Shown here piece by piece: positions 1 through 7,290 of a stretch of DNA of 64,000 bases. The translations under genes were made by a program, and so were the position numbers. The notes beneath the pieces are model-generated. The model had not been told where the DNA came from, ran no database searches, and saw only the letters and a program-made list of their open reading frames with translations. Positions within the stretch are counted from its first letter, which is position 1, and the number at the start of each line of letters is the position of its first letter. The DNA comes from Actinomadura madurae (GTDB lineage Bacteria; Actinomycetota; Actinomycetes; Streptosporangiales; Streptosporangiaceae), in contig NZ_FOVH01000028.1 of the NCBI RefSeq assembly GCF_900115095.1, positions 1 to 64,000 on the forward strand, given 5' to 3'.

Positions 1-482
1 AGCTGCGCCGCGACCGGCTCGGGTTCGTGTTCCAGTCGTTCAACCTGCTGCCGATGCTGACGGCGGAGGAGAACATCCGGCTGACCGGCCGGCTCGGGAA
101 CCGCCGCGCCGACCGGGCCTGGTTCGACACCATCGTGGACGCCCTCGGCCTGCGCGAGCGGCTGTCGCACCGCCCCAGCGAGCTGTCGGGCGGCCAGCAG
201 CAGCGGGTCGCGGTGGCACGCGCGCTGCTGACCCGGCCCGAGGTGCTGTTCGCCGACGAGCCGACCGGCAACCTCGACTCCCGCTCCGGCGCCGAGGTAC
301 TGGGATTCCTGCGCCGCGCCGTCGACGCCTACCGGCAGACCGTGATCATGGTGACGCACGACCCCGGCGCCGCCGCGCACGCCGACCGGGTGCTGTTCCT
401 CGCCGACGGGACGATCGTCGACGAGCTGGCGGCGCCCACCATCGACGCCGTTCATGCCCGCATGCGCCGGATGGAGGGCTGA
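1..482 (+). CDS. ABC transporter ATP-binding protein, MacB/LolD type (5' truncated by window edge)
   Basis: About 159 C-terminal residues of an ABC ATPase are visible; the reading frame is open to the left edge, so the Walker A part lies outside. The Q-loop region (FVFQSFNLLP), the signature LSGGQQQRVAVARALL, Walker B VLFADEPTGNLDS and the switch-histidine segment MVTHD appear in the right order. This pattern is typical of ATPases that power FtsX-type permeases (MacB, LolD, FtsE group) rather than solute importers. It should act on the cytoplasmic face as a dimer with the permease that follows. The stop codon is five bases before the downstream start, and the permease ribosome site lies inside its last codons, so the two are translationally linked. 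The exported substrate cannot be read from the sequence. Confidence 0.93.
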   Translation, partial: LRRDRLGFVFQSFNLLPMLTAEENIRLTGRLGNRRADRAWFDTIVDALGLRERLSHRPSELSGGQQQRVAVARALLTRPEVLFADEPTGNLDSRSGAEVLGFLRRAVDAYRQTVIMVTHDPGAAAHADRVLFLADGTIVDELAAPTIDAVHARMRRMEG

Positions 483-486
483 CACC

Positions 487-3081
487 GTGGGGAACCCCTT
501 GTGGCTCATCGCGCGCCGCTCCTTCGCCGAGGGCTGGCCCCGGCTCACCGCCACCCTTCTCGCGGCGCTGGGCTCCATCGCGCTCATCGCGGGCTCGCTC
601 CAGTTCGCGCTGCGCGCGCAGGACGCGGTGGCGGGCAGCGACGCGAGCGAGTACTTCCGCGCGGACGTGCTCGTCCAGGGCGGGACGGTGGAGCCCGGCG
701 ACCCGGCCGCGGTGCCCGACGGCCGGATCCGCCTGGACCGGGTCGCGTCCCGGCCCGGGGTCGCGGCGGCCGCGGGGGACGCCGCGGTGGAGGTCACGGC
801 CGCGCGCGCCGACGGGCGGGCGGTCACGGCGTCGGCCGAGGGCCGGACGCTGCTACGCCCCTGGGTGCACGAGTCCCGGCTGAACCCCTACCGGCTGGTG
901 GCCGGGCGCGCGCCCGCGGCGGACGGTGAGGTGGCGGTCGTCCAGTACATGTCGCGTGCCGGGAAGGTGCGCGTCGGCGACACATTGACGCTGACACTGC
1001 CCCGCCAGACGCGCCGGGTGCGGGTCTCCGGGGTGGTCAGCGTGCAGGGCCGCGACGCCGTGGCCGCCGGGAACCTGGTGCTCGCCCCGCCCGAGACCGT
1101 CCGCCGTGCCGCCATGCTGCCCGCGGGCACCTGGCAGAGCGTCTGGGTGAAGGCCGCCCCGGGCGTGCCCGCCGACCGGCTGCGCGGCGAGCTGGCCCGG
1201 GACCTGGGCGGCGCGGCCACCGTCCGGACCGCGGCGTCGGTGCGGGACGCGCAGACGTCCGCGGCGGCGGGCGAGGGCGCCACGGTCGCCGGCATCATCG
1301 GCATGCTCTCCTCAGTGGCGATCTTCGTCGGCCTGTTCGTGGTGGCCAACACGTTCGGCACGCTGGTGCGGCAGCGGACCCGGCGGCTCGCGCTCCTCGG
1401 GGCGATCGGCGCCACTCCGCGGCAGATCAAGCGGCTGATCCGCCTGGAGGCGCTGGTGCTGGGCGCGATCGCCGCGGTGGGCGGGACGGCCGCGGGCGGG
1501 CCGCTGTCCGGGCTGATCATCCGGCTGTTCGCACGGGACGGCTTCGACGTCTCCGCCGCCGCCCCCCGGGTCGACTGGGTCTCGCTGGGCCTCCCGGCCG
1601 CGGCCGGAGTCCTGGTCACGCAGCTGGCCGCCTGGCGGGCGGCGCGCCGCGCCGCGGGCATCTCGCCCGTCCAGGCGCTGCGCAGCACCGTCGCCGAATC
1701 CCGGGAGCGCCGCTGGCCGCGAGTCCTGGGCGCCCTCGTGATCTTCGCCGGAGCGGGCTTCTGGTGCGCGGTCGGGGTAGCGGTCCGAGCGAGCGACCCC
1801 CCGGGCCAGGACCGCACCTTCGGGGTCTCACTCATGATCGTTTTCGGTGCGATGCTGGCCGTGACGGGGCTGGCCGTCCTCACCCCGTTCTTCGTCGGGC
1901 CGCTCGGCGGGTTCGTGGGCCGCGTCGGGACGCTGGTCGGCGGGGAGACCGGCCGGCTGGCGCACGCGACCATCACCCGCAGCCCGCGCCGGGTGTCCTC
2001 GGCCGCCTCGTCGCTGATGCTGGGCGTCGCGCTGGTCGCCTCGGTGGCGCTGGTGACACTGTCGGTGAACGACCGGTTCCGGGAGACGGGACGGCAGGTC
2101 ATGGCCGCCGACCACGCGATCACCGCGACCGCCCGGACCGCCGAGGGCGCGCCCGCGCCGGTGGCCCGGGACGTGGCGGACCTGGTGGCGGGCACGCCCG
2201 GGGTGTCGCGGGCGACCGCCCTCACCCGGACCGAGGTCACGCTGGTGTCTCCGGACCGTGCCGATCCGGAGGAGGAACCCGAACCGTTCGAATTCCTCGT
2301 CACCGGCGCCGAGCAGATCGGGCTGCGGGACGTCCTGCGGCTGGGCGGTCGGCCGCCCGCCCTGCGCACTGGGCAGATCGCGCTGTCGTCGACCGTCCTG
2401 AAGGAGCGGGGCCTGCGGCGCGGGCAGCAGATCGTCGTGCGGGGCGCCCAGGGCCGGGTGACGCTCACCGTGGCGGACGCGTACCACGACCCGTCCCACC
2501 TGTTCGCCGAGCAGGCGCTCGTGGCGCCCGCCACGATGGACCGGCTCGACGTCAACGCCGCGACCCAGGCGGTCCTCGTGCGAGGCGGCTCCCAGCGGGA
2601 CCTGGCCCGGGCCGTGGCCGGGGCGCCCGGCCTGCGGGTCCTCGACCGCGACGCCTACGTGGACGCGGCGTCGGACTCGCTCACCCGGGCGCTGCGGGCC
2701 ACGTACACCTTCATCGGCATGGCGCTGCTGCTGTCGCTGTTCGGGATGGCGACCACGGTGTCGATGAGCGTCGCCGAACGCACCCGCGAGTTCGGGCTGC
2801 TCGGCGCCGTGGGCGCCACCGCGAGGCAGATCCGCTCGATCGTCCGCTGGGAGGCGGCCACCGTGGTCGTCCTCGGCACGCTCCTCGGCCTCGGCATCGC
2901 GATGGGAACCCTGGCGCTGCTGCACGTGACGACCGGCAGCTCGTTCCTGCGCCCGAACCCGCCGTGGTGGCTGTTCCCGGCCGTAGCGGCGGGCGCCGCG
3001 GTGGCGGCCTTGGCGACCTCGTCACTGCCCGCCCGCCGCGCCGCGGCCGTCCCCGTCCTGGAGGCCGCGAAGGCGGAGTGA
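487..3081 (+). CDS. FtsX-like permease (MacB-type ABC transporter membrane subunit)
   Basis: 864 residues. An N-terminal membrane helix (around residues 15-37) is followed by a large extracytoplasmic domain. There are then two FtsX-type permease units, each with the AxRxRRLALLGAIGAT / AERTREFGLLGAVGAT helix-loop signature of this superfamily. The duplicated architecture (helix, periplasmic domain, helices, second periplasmic domain, helices) is the usual actinobacterial long form. The GTG at 487 was chosen because GGAGGG sits nine bases upstream, inside the ATPase gene; an in-frame start at 454 would overlap the ATPase further and has no such site. It is probably a mechanotransmission or lipid/peptide export pump working with the ATPase. 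A strong hairpin follows at 3099-3131. Confidence 0.9.
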   Translation: MGNPLWLIARRSFAEGWPRLTATLLAALGSIALIAGSLQFALRAQDAVAGSDASEYFRADVLVQGGTVEPGDPAAVPDGRIRLDRVASRPGVAAAAGDAAVEVTAARADGRAVTASAEGRTLLRPWVHESRLNPYRLVAGRAPAADGEVAVVQYMSRAGKVRVGDTLTLTLPRQTRRVRVSGVVSVQGRDAVAAGNLVLAPPETVRRAAMLPAGTWQSVWVKAAPGVPADRLRGELARDLGGAATVRTAASVRDAQTSAAAGEGATVAGIIGMLSSVAIFVGLFVVANTFGTLVRQRTRRLALLGAIGATPRQIKRLIRLEALVLGAIAAVGGTAAGGPLSGLIIRLFARDGFDVSAAAPRVDWVSLGLPAAAGVLVTQLAAWRAARRAAGISPVQALRSTVAESRERRWPRVLGALVIFAGAGFWCAVGVAVRASDPPGQDRTFGVSLMIVFGAMLAVTGLAVLTPFFVGPLGGFVGRVGTLVGGETGRLAHATITRSPRRVSSAASSLMLGVALVASVALVTLSVNDRFRETGRQVMAADHAITATARTAEGAPAPVARDVADLVAGTPGVSRATALTRTEVTLVSPDRADPEEEPEPFEFLVTGAEQIGLRDVLRLGGRPPALRTGQIALSSTVLKERGLRRGQQIVVRGAQGRVTLTVADAYHDPSHLFAEQALVAPATMDRLDVNAATQAVLVRGGSQRDLARAVAGAPGLRVLDRDAYVDAASDSLTRALRATYTFIGMALLLSLFGMATTVSMSVAERTREFGLLGAVGATARQIRSIVRWEAATVVVLGTLLGLGIAMGTLALLHVTTGSSFLRPNPPWWLFPAVAAGAAVAALATSSLPARRAAAVPVLEAAKAE

Positions 3082-3098
3082 ACCCCCGACACACGAAA

Positions 3099-3131
3099 CC
3101 CCCGGCCCGTGGACGTCGATCGGGCCGGGGG
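3099..3131 (+). terminator. Hairpin terminator after the FtsX permease
   Basis: Perfect 11-bp GC stem (CCCCCGGCCCG, 11-base loop, CGGGCCGGGGG) 18 bases after the permease stop and 16 bases before the end of the convergent DUF397 gene. It is placed to serve both strands. There is no U-tract, as is usual in high-GC actinomycetes. Confidence 0.75.
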
Positions 3132-3146
3132 CCTGCCTCGCCGGGA

Positions 3147-3590
3147 TCAGCCCAGGTCGAGGCTACCGCTCTTCACCCGGACCGCGAACGCCTGCCACGC
3201 GGACGGCCCGAACACCAGCTTCGGCCCATCCGGGTCCTTAGAGTCCCGCACCGCCACCGCCGCCCTCCAGTCCGCCACCTCCACGCACTGCCCACCGGTG
3301 TCGTCGCTCTTGCTGCTCTTCTTCCATGGGGCAGAGGAGATCGGTATCACGGACGCCACCTCGACGCACGCACCGCCGGTATCCGTACTACGGCTGCTCT
3401 TCTTCCACTCAGCAGCGGACATCGGCATCATCGGCGCAAGTTCGACACACTGATCTCCGGTGTGAGTGCTGTGACTGCTCCTCTGCCAGCAGCCTGACGG
3501 TCCCCAAGCAACCTCAACGCCCTCGGCGCCGACTGAATCGCTGCGGCTACTCATACGCCATTGCACAACCCGTCTGCGCTGCGCGGTCAT
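3147..3590 (-). CDS. Multi-repeat DUF397 protein
   Basis: 147 residues. DUF397 proteins are small partners of Scr1/WhiJ-type XRE regulators in actinomycetes and are normally 60-80 residues with one copy of the motif W-x-KSS-x-S-(D)-x-GG-x-CVEVA. Here the 18-residue unit occurs four times, starting at W11, W35, W62 and W89 (spacings 24, 27, 27). Units 3 and 4 are closest to consensus (WKKSSRSTDTGGACVEVA and WKKSSKSDDTGGQCVEVA). Unit 2 is weaker (WQRSSHSTHTGDQCVELA). Unit 1 has lost the cysteine (GVEVA). Only the last unit is followed by the usual C-terminal half (VRDSKDP...LVFGPSAWQAF). The start overlaps the stop of the XRE gene by ATGA, so the two are translationally coupled. It may act as antitoxin-like modulator of the regulator; the biochemical role is not established. 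Confidence 0.85.
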   Translation of the reverse strand: MTAQRRRVVQWRMSSRSDSVGAEGVEVAWGPSGCWQRSSHSTHTGDQCVELAPMMPMSAAEWKKSSRSTDTGGACVEVASVIPISSAPWKKSSKSDDTGGQCVEVADWRAAVAVRDSKDPDGPKLVFGPSAWQAFAVRVKSGSLDLG

Positions 3591-4414
3591 TGACTCTCCA
3601 AGATCGTCCGGAGGAAAGTGAGGGAATCCTCGGCGGTCATCGCCGAAGCCCTGATCAAATCGAAACGTACCCCATACTTCCGGACAACCGCAGGGTGATC
3701 GATCAGCTGTGCTCCCGCATGACCCTCGACGTGCACGACATCCGGCTCGTCTTGAAAACTAAGGATCATGAACGCACCAGGCAAGCCCGCGTAGGCGCCC
3801 TTGGTACCCGCGACGATCTGGATCGTAACCTGAAAGAGGTCCGTCAAGTCGATAAGGTGCCGAATCTGCCCCTTCATCACCTCTGGGCCTCCGATGGGGC
3901 GGCGGATGGCGGCCTCGTCGAAGATTGCGACCACATGAGGCGGGTCCTCCCGCCCCAGAATTTCCTGTCGCTCCATGCGAGTTCTGACAAGTTGGTCTAG
4001 GGCGTCTGCCGTCCTCCCCAGCTTGAGCACCTCGTGCGCGTACTCCTGCGTCTGGAACAGCCCGGTGATGACCATGATCTCGAAGATGTAGATCACCTCG
4101 GCCTCTTGCTCCCGCGCGATGAAGTCGGGGAAGCCTGGAGGCAGGACGGCGAGGCGTCCGAAGTCTCGGATCCACCCCCAGAGGCGGTAGAAGGTCCCGT
4201 TCGTCTCGAAGTAGGTGTCGCACGCCCTGGCGAAGTCGTCGGACGGCGCCGAATTGCCCGATTCGACCTGACCGATCCACTGAGGCGTGAATCCTAGTCT
4301 TTCGGCGAACTGCGGTCGGGACATCTTGGATGCTTCGCGATAAGCCCGAAGTTCCGTACCGAAGTACTCGGTGGGCGAGGAGGGGACTCCGGGGTCGCGG
4401 GGGCGGCGGGGCAT
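3587..4414 (-). CDS. XRE-family regulator, Scr1/WhiJ type (HTH plus DUF5753)
   Basis: 275 residues. An N-terminal helix-turn-helix (about residues 15-65, including YREASKMSRPQFAERLGF and IGQVESGNSAPS) is followed by the long DUF5753 region (LWGWIRDF..., QTQEYAHEVLKLG, EDPPHVVAIFDEAA). This is the architecture of WhiJ-like regulators that pair with DUF397 proteins in development-linked actinomycete loci. The ATG at 4414 is preceded by GGAGG six bases upstream; an in-frame codon at 4456 lacks this. The gene is visibly poorer in GC and uses A/T-ending codons more than the catabolic genes to the right, consistent with accessory origin. It overlaps the downstream DUF397 gene by four bases. Three TTCGAA sites upstream are candidate operators. 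Confidence 0.88.
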   Translation of the reverse strand: MPRRPRDPGVPSSPTEYFGTELRAYREASKMSRPQFAERLGFTPQWIGQVESGNSAPSDDFARACDTYFETNGTFYRLWGWIRDFGRLAVLPPGFPDFIAREQEAEVIYIFEIMVITGLFQTQEYAHEVLKLGRTADALDQLVRTRMERQEILGREDPPHVVAIFDEAAIRRPIGGPEVMKGQIRHLIDLTDLFQVTIQIVAGTKGAYAGLPGAFMILSFQDEPDVVHVEGHAGAQLIDHPAVVRKYGVRFDLIRASAMTAEDSLTFLRTILESQ

Positions 4415-4426
4415 GGGGGGCCTCCA

Positions 4427-4560
4427 TTCGAAAGCGGTGCGGATTTCGAACCGCACGCGGGGGTGTTTCTTTCTCCGGGCTTCTTGCTCTTCCAGAAGAT
4501 AACGCGATCACAGGAAGATGTGGAGTGGTAACGGAGAGAAATCGCACTGAAAGTTCGAAC
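4427..4560. promoter_or_regulatory. Divergent promoter region with three TTCGAA palindromes and a 20-bp inverted repeat
   Basis: The 151 bases between the XRE gene and the plus-strand small genes hold TTCGAA at 4427-4432, 4445-4450 and 4554-4559 (the last extended to GTTCGAAC). The middle one lies inside an inverted repeat GTGCGG-N8-CCGCAC at 4437-4456. In a sequence this GC-rich such A/T-containing palindromes are not expected three times in so short a stretch. Inference: operator sites for the XRE regulator. Confidence 0.45.
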
Positions 4561-4565
4561 CGATC

Positions 4566-4823
4566 ATGAACACGCCCCGCAACGCCGCTGACCAGGCGTT
4601 GACCCAACTCCGGGAGGACTTCCGGGGTCACCGGATCTGGCGCGCGACACGCCACGACGGGAAGCCTGGCGACTGGGTCGCCACTCTGCACGACCCAAAG
4701 GCCGGTGTAGATCCGACCGTTGTACGCAGCACCGCAGAGGAACTCCGCAAGACACTCACCATCGAACGCAGTCGCGCCACCAATCGCACTACGCGCGAAC
4801 CAAGTAAGTGGGTGCGCTGGTAA
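4566..4823 (+). CDS. Small hypothetical protein divergent from the XRE regulator
   Basis: 85 residues, not recognised. The middle (FRGHRIWRATRHDGKPGDWVATLHDPKAGVDPTVV, read in parts) suggests a small alpha/beta protein with no membrane segment or signal. Similar small proteins lie beside XRE/DUF397 loci in actinomycetes, but I cannot name a family. Its stop overlaps the start of the next gene (TAATG), so the pair is co-translated. No clear ribosome site precedes the ATG; translation may be leaderless or start elsewhere. Confidence 0.6.
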   Translation: MNTPRNAADQALTQLREDFRGHRIWRATRHDGKPGDWVATLHDPKAGVDPTVVRSTAEELRKTLTIERSRATNRTTREPSKWVRW

Positions 4824-5389
4824 TGGGATGGGTAGAACCGAAGAAACTGAACGCCGGCGCCCCAATTTCCTGTACTACGGTCTACCTTGACCAACTTGCG
4901 CATGAAATCATCCGGCAAGGCTGGAAGGCCGTCCCGCGCTACGACGGTCCGCACCCGCTGCTGCGCGTCTTCGATCCGGCCGTGCCGGATTTCGGGGAGA
5001 GCATCACGCTCGTCCCCGGAACAACTCCCGACGTGTGGTGGTACCGATCGAGCACGGGCGAGAACCTGGCCCCGCACACCAAGCCGGCCCGCGCAGCCGA
5101 GCGGATCACCCGGATCCTCCTCCCCTTCGTGACGGCCGCACTAGCCGCCCGGACCCACCAGCGGCAAACGAGCGAGACCGGACTCCCCACTCCCCCGTCC
5201 GCCCCGGACCCGATCCGCGCCCGGACGATCGCCGAGCTCCACGCACGCTTCGGCGTCATCTCCTGGTGGGGCACCCACACCAAGGAATGGTGGGCACTCC
5301 TCCCCTCCGGGACGCAATGGAGACTCCTCAACGCCCCCACCCCGGCAGCCCTCACCGAGGCCATCCTCCACGCCCGCGCGACCCGCTGA
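4823..5389 (+). CDS. Hypothetical protein, 188 residues
   Basis: Not recognised. Starts with the ATG in the TAATG overlap with the upstream small gene. It has two halves separated by a proline-rich linker (around PTPPSAPDP). The N-terminal half is rich in W/Y and contains a GW-KAVPRYDGPHPLLRVF segment; the C-terminal half (ARTIAELHARFGVISWWGTHTKEWWALL) resembles the first in its tryptophan-rich strand pattern, so an internal duplication is possible. No signal peptide or helices spanning a membrane. Co-transcribed with the 85-residue protein and perhaps part of the XRE locus. A stem-loop follows at 5396-5445. Confidence 0.65.
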   Translation: MGWVEPKKLNAGAPISCTTVYLDQLAHEIIRQGWKAVPRYDGPHPLLRVFDPAVPDFGESITLVPGTTPDVWWYRSSTGENLAPHTKPARAAERITRILLPFVTAALAARTHQRQTSETGLPTPPSAPDPIRARTIAELHARFGVISWWGTHTKEWWALLPSGTQWRLLNAPTPAALTEAILHARATR

Positions 5390-5395
5390 CGCCCC

Positions 5396-5445
5396 AAGCC
5401 GCCGCGCGGCGGAAGGCCACTCCCGTCCCTCCCGCCGCGCGGCTT
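5396..5445 (+). terminator. GC-rich stem-loop after the small-gene pair
   Basis: AAGCCGCCGCGCGGCGG at 5396-5412 pairs with CCGCCGCGCGGCTT at 5432-5445, allowing one bulged C. It lies seven bases after the upstream stop. Confidence 0.5.
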
Positions 5446-5594
5446 CACCCGTTGAGTGCGGAGACGGATACCCATATCGGACGGGCGGTCGCCGGATGTG
5501 GACAAATCCAGCTGACTGAACGGCGACCTACTCGACCAGGTTTACGCTGAGGCTCCTTTCCGGCACAGGGCGCCGCCGCATAAGGGGGAACTTC

Positions 5595-5828
5595 ATGGCG
5601 TGGTACGAGCGGGTTCGGTGGCCGGATGGCGGCGTGCTCATGGTGATGCCATACGATCCCGAGCTTCACGCCTCGGGCAGCGCGGGGCGCCAGGGAAAGT
5701 GCAACTGGGCGGATCACAACATCGAGGCCCGCTGGTCGGTGGTGTGGCGGGGCGATCGCTGGGCGGTCTGCGACGATGACCTCGTCGCTTTCGCACGATA
5801 CGAGCTCGGCGCGGAGGAGCCGCCCTAG
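5595..5828 (+). CDS. Small hypothetical protein, tryptophan-rich
   Basis: 77 residues with seven tryptophans (WYERVRWPDGG, CNWADHN, WSVVWRGDRWAVC). Not assigned to a family. The start is supported by GGGGGAA five bases upstream. The 5446-5594 stretch before it has no open gene and presumably holds the promoter. It stands in the low-GC accessory strip. Confidence 0.6.
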   Translation: MAWYERVRWPDGGVLMVMPYDPELHASGSAGRQGKCNWADHNIEARWSVVWRGDRWAVCDDDLVAFARYELGAEEPP

Positions 5829-5840
5829 GCGAAGTGTCCG

Positions 5841-6017
5841 ATGGCCGACCTCGAATCACAATTCCGCGACCACGTGGTCAGCAGGTTGATGAAGCTGAAG
5901 GCGCGCAATAGGGCGTGTATCGAAGCGCCGGTCACAGTCACCCGTTGCTCTGAGGCAGGGGTAAACCGCTACTACGGCGGGGGATGTGGTGGGTACGGTG
6001 TAGCTGGTGGCCGGTGA
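5841..6017 (+). CDS. Possible small protein with glycine/tyrosine-rich tail
   Basis: A 58-codon frame starting MADLESQFRDHVVSRLMK and ending in a glycine/tyrosine-rich tail (YYGGGCGGYGVAGG) lies 12 bases after the previous gene. The first 30 residues look like a charged helix. The ribosome site is weak and there is no family match, so it may be spurious; the position suggests coupling to the upstream gene. Confidence 0.3.
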   Translation: MADLESQFRDHVVSRLMKLKARNRACIEAPVTVTRCSEAGVNRYYGGGCGGYGVAGGR

Positions 6018-6068
6018 TCACATGCAGCGGCGGCTTACAGAGACAGACGCGCGGACACGAAGGAGCAA

Positions 6069-6434
6069 ATGATGCCGGGCGCTGTACTGCGAGGGGTGAC
6101 TTTGGACTGTGCCGACCCGCAGGTGCTGGCGGGCTTCTACGGTGCATTGACCGGGATGCGCGAGCTCTTCAGTACCGACGAGTTCGTCGCTCTGACCGAC
6201 GACTCCGGCTGTGATCTGGGATTCCAGAGGGTCGACGGATACCGGGCTCCGCAGTGGCCGGGTCAGGACGTGCCACAACAGCTCCACCTGGATTTCCGCA
6301 CTGACGACCTCGATGCGATGGAAGAGGTCGCGCTGCAACTCGGCGCCTCCAAACCTGCCCATCAACCCGGCGACAGACGCTGGCGGGTACTCCTGGATCC
6401 GGCTGGCCACCCCTTCTGCCTGACGTCTTCCTGA
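6069..6434 (+). CDS. VOC-family protein (glyoxalase/bleomycin-resistance fold)
   Basis: 121 residues with the compact single-domain VOC pattern: opening strand VLRGVTLDCADPQVLAGFYGALTG (read in parts), middle LHLDFRTDDLDAMEEVALQLGA, and closing WRVLLDPAGHPFCL. This closing motif is typical of the actinobacterial group related to PF18029 and of stand-alone VOC proteins. The putative metal-site positions are not all clear, so catalysis cannot be assumed; many members bind small molecules or give resistance. AGGAG is four bases upstream of the first of two adjacent ATGs. A hairpin follows directly. Confidence 0.82.
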   Translation: MMPGAVLRGVTLDCADPQVLAGFYGALTGMRELFSTDEFVALTDDSGCDLGFQRVDGYRAPQWPGQDVPQQLHLDFRTDDLDAMEEVALQLGASKPAHQPGDRRWRVLLDPAGHPFCLTSS

Positions 6435-6523
6435 CATCCCCGGCGTTGCCGGGTATCCCCGGTCAGCAACAACGGTTCCAATACCGCCCTTTGCGCGTCC
6501 GTCAGTTCTCCACGTGCCGCGAA
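6435..6523 (-). pseudogene. Remnant of an IS5-type transposase N-terminus
   Basis: Read on the minus strand from about 6520 down, the frame gives ARGELTDAQRAVLEPLLL followed by TGDTRQRRGCQ. This matches the start of IS5-family transposases, which open with (RG)ELTDAQW..LEPLLP. A stop lies just upstream in the same frame, no start codon is present, and the frame runs into the VOC gene. So only about 30 codons survive. No inverted repeats were identified. It is a scar of a former element in the accessory strip. The rest of 6524-6676 shows no gene. Confidence 0.5.
6439..6453 (+). terminator. Short hairpin after the VOC gene
   Basis: CCCGGC-GTT-GCCGGG five bases after the VOC stop codon; a short but perfect stem. 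It lies inside the transposase-like remnant described next. Confidence 0.4.
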
Positions 6524-6676
6524 ACAAGATCATCCAACCGTCCAAGTTCCACATTCGACACACGCCCTAGGAGGACCGCGCGGCTGGGCGAGCGTGGCAG
6601 GGGGCGGCCGGTCCCGGCGGTGCTCTCGGCGGGATCGAAGGACTCAGGCGGCCGGTGTGCGGCGGTTACCAACGAA

Positions 6677-6706
6677 CCTGGGGAAGGGCGGTCGCCCCGC
6701 CCCAGG
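6677..6706 (-). terminator. Stem-loop downstream of the small membrane gene
   Basis: CCTGGGG at 6677-6683 pairs with CCCCAGG at 6700-6706, with further G/C pairing inside. It lies 20 bases beyond the stop of the minus-strand gene at 6727. Confidence 0.4.
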
Positions 6707-6726
6707 CTCCTGGCACCGGGCCGGTG

Positions 6727-6936
6727 CTAGTGGCCGCGGCTGACGAGGACGATCCAGAAGACGCCGGCGGCCTGCCCGGCGGCGACCTTGCGATCCTGAG
6801 CCGCCAAGCGGACGGCCACGAACGTGGCGAAGGCCGCGGCAAAGGCGAGCCGAACGTCCAGGACGACACCGCCGGTAGTGCTGGGAGACGGCGCCAGCAC
6901 GGCCGTCAGCAGGGAGAGAGTGTCGATCGAGGGCAT
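6727..6936 (-). CDS. Small membrane protein, 69 residues
   Basis: Two hydrophobic stretches (LRLAFAAAFATFVAVRLAA region and AAGVFWIVLVS) separated by a short charged loop AQDRK suggest a hairpin membrane protein. The ATG at 6936 has GGAGG six bases upstream, which is preferred over an in-frame start at 7011. Not recognised as a known family; size and topology would fit a holin-like or small stress membrane protein, but that is a guess. Confidence 0.55.
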   Translation of the reverse strand: MPSIDTLSLLTAVLAPSPSTTGGVVLDVRLAFAAAFATFVAVRLAAQDRKVAAGQAAGVFWIVLVSRGH

Positions 6937-7066
6937 GGTGCCTCCATCTCGTTCATGGACGAGGACCTCCCGTCCGCCCCTTCCGCGGCTCCGGCCGTGC
7001 TTTGACAGCAACGAGGTTCAAGAAATCCGCCCGATGGGGACGTCGTCTTCATCGGACGAGGTCTGA

Positions 7067-7290
7067 CGGAGGACTACGCCGCAGACGTCTGCCCTCGGCG
7101 TCGACGGGCATTTCACCTCGTACCTGGCCGACGCCGACCTGATGCGCGAGGACGACTTCGACGCCTTCTTCATCGGCCGCCGGCGGGCCCTGCTCGGCAA
7201 GATCGTGACAGCGATGGGCAAGGTGATCGACGAGACCGCCGCGTCCCCGGACACGCTGGAAGGCGACAACGACACCGACGACCTGTGGGC
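7067..7290 (+). pseudogene. 3' remnant of a DUF262/GmrSD-like gene
   Basis: Between the small membrane gene and the PQQ protein, the plus strand reads HFTSYLADADLMREDDFDAF and FIGRRRALLGKIVTAMGKV in one frame, ending in an acidic tail. This is the style of the C-terminal end of DUF262 (GmrSD/ParB-like nuclease-associated) proteins: a SYL..PDL..DDF..F...RR..LL..I..AMGK pattern. A stop lies at 7064-7066, no plausible start precedes it, and the frame has no stop before it runs into the opposite-strand PQQ gene. So it looks like a decayed or truncated gene. Assignment is from pattern memory, not a search. Confidence 0.4.

Noticed and set aside
888..2555. A 555-codon frame opposite the FtsX permease
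   Set aside because: Arg/Ser/Thr/Pro-rich shadow with no domain; the plus-strand permease explains the region.
3147..3590. Possible CRISPR or non-coding tandem repeat
   Set aside because: The periodicity of 72-81 bases lies within one reading frame and encodes the DUF397 motif; there are no uniform repeats with unique spacers.
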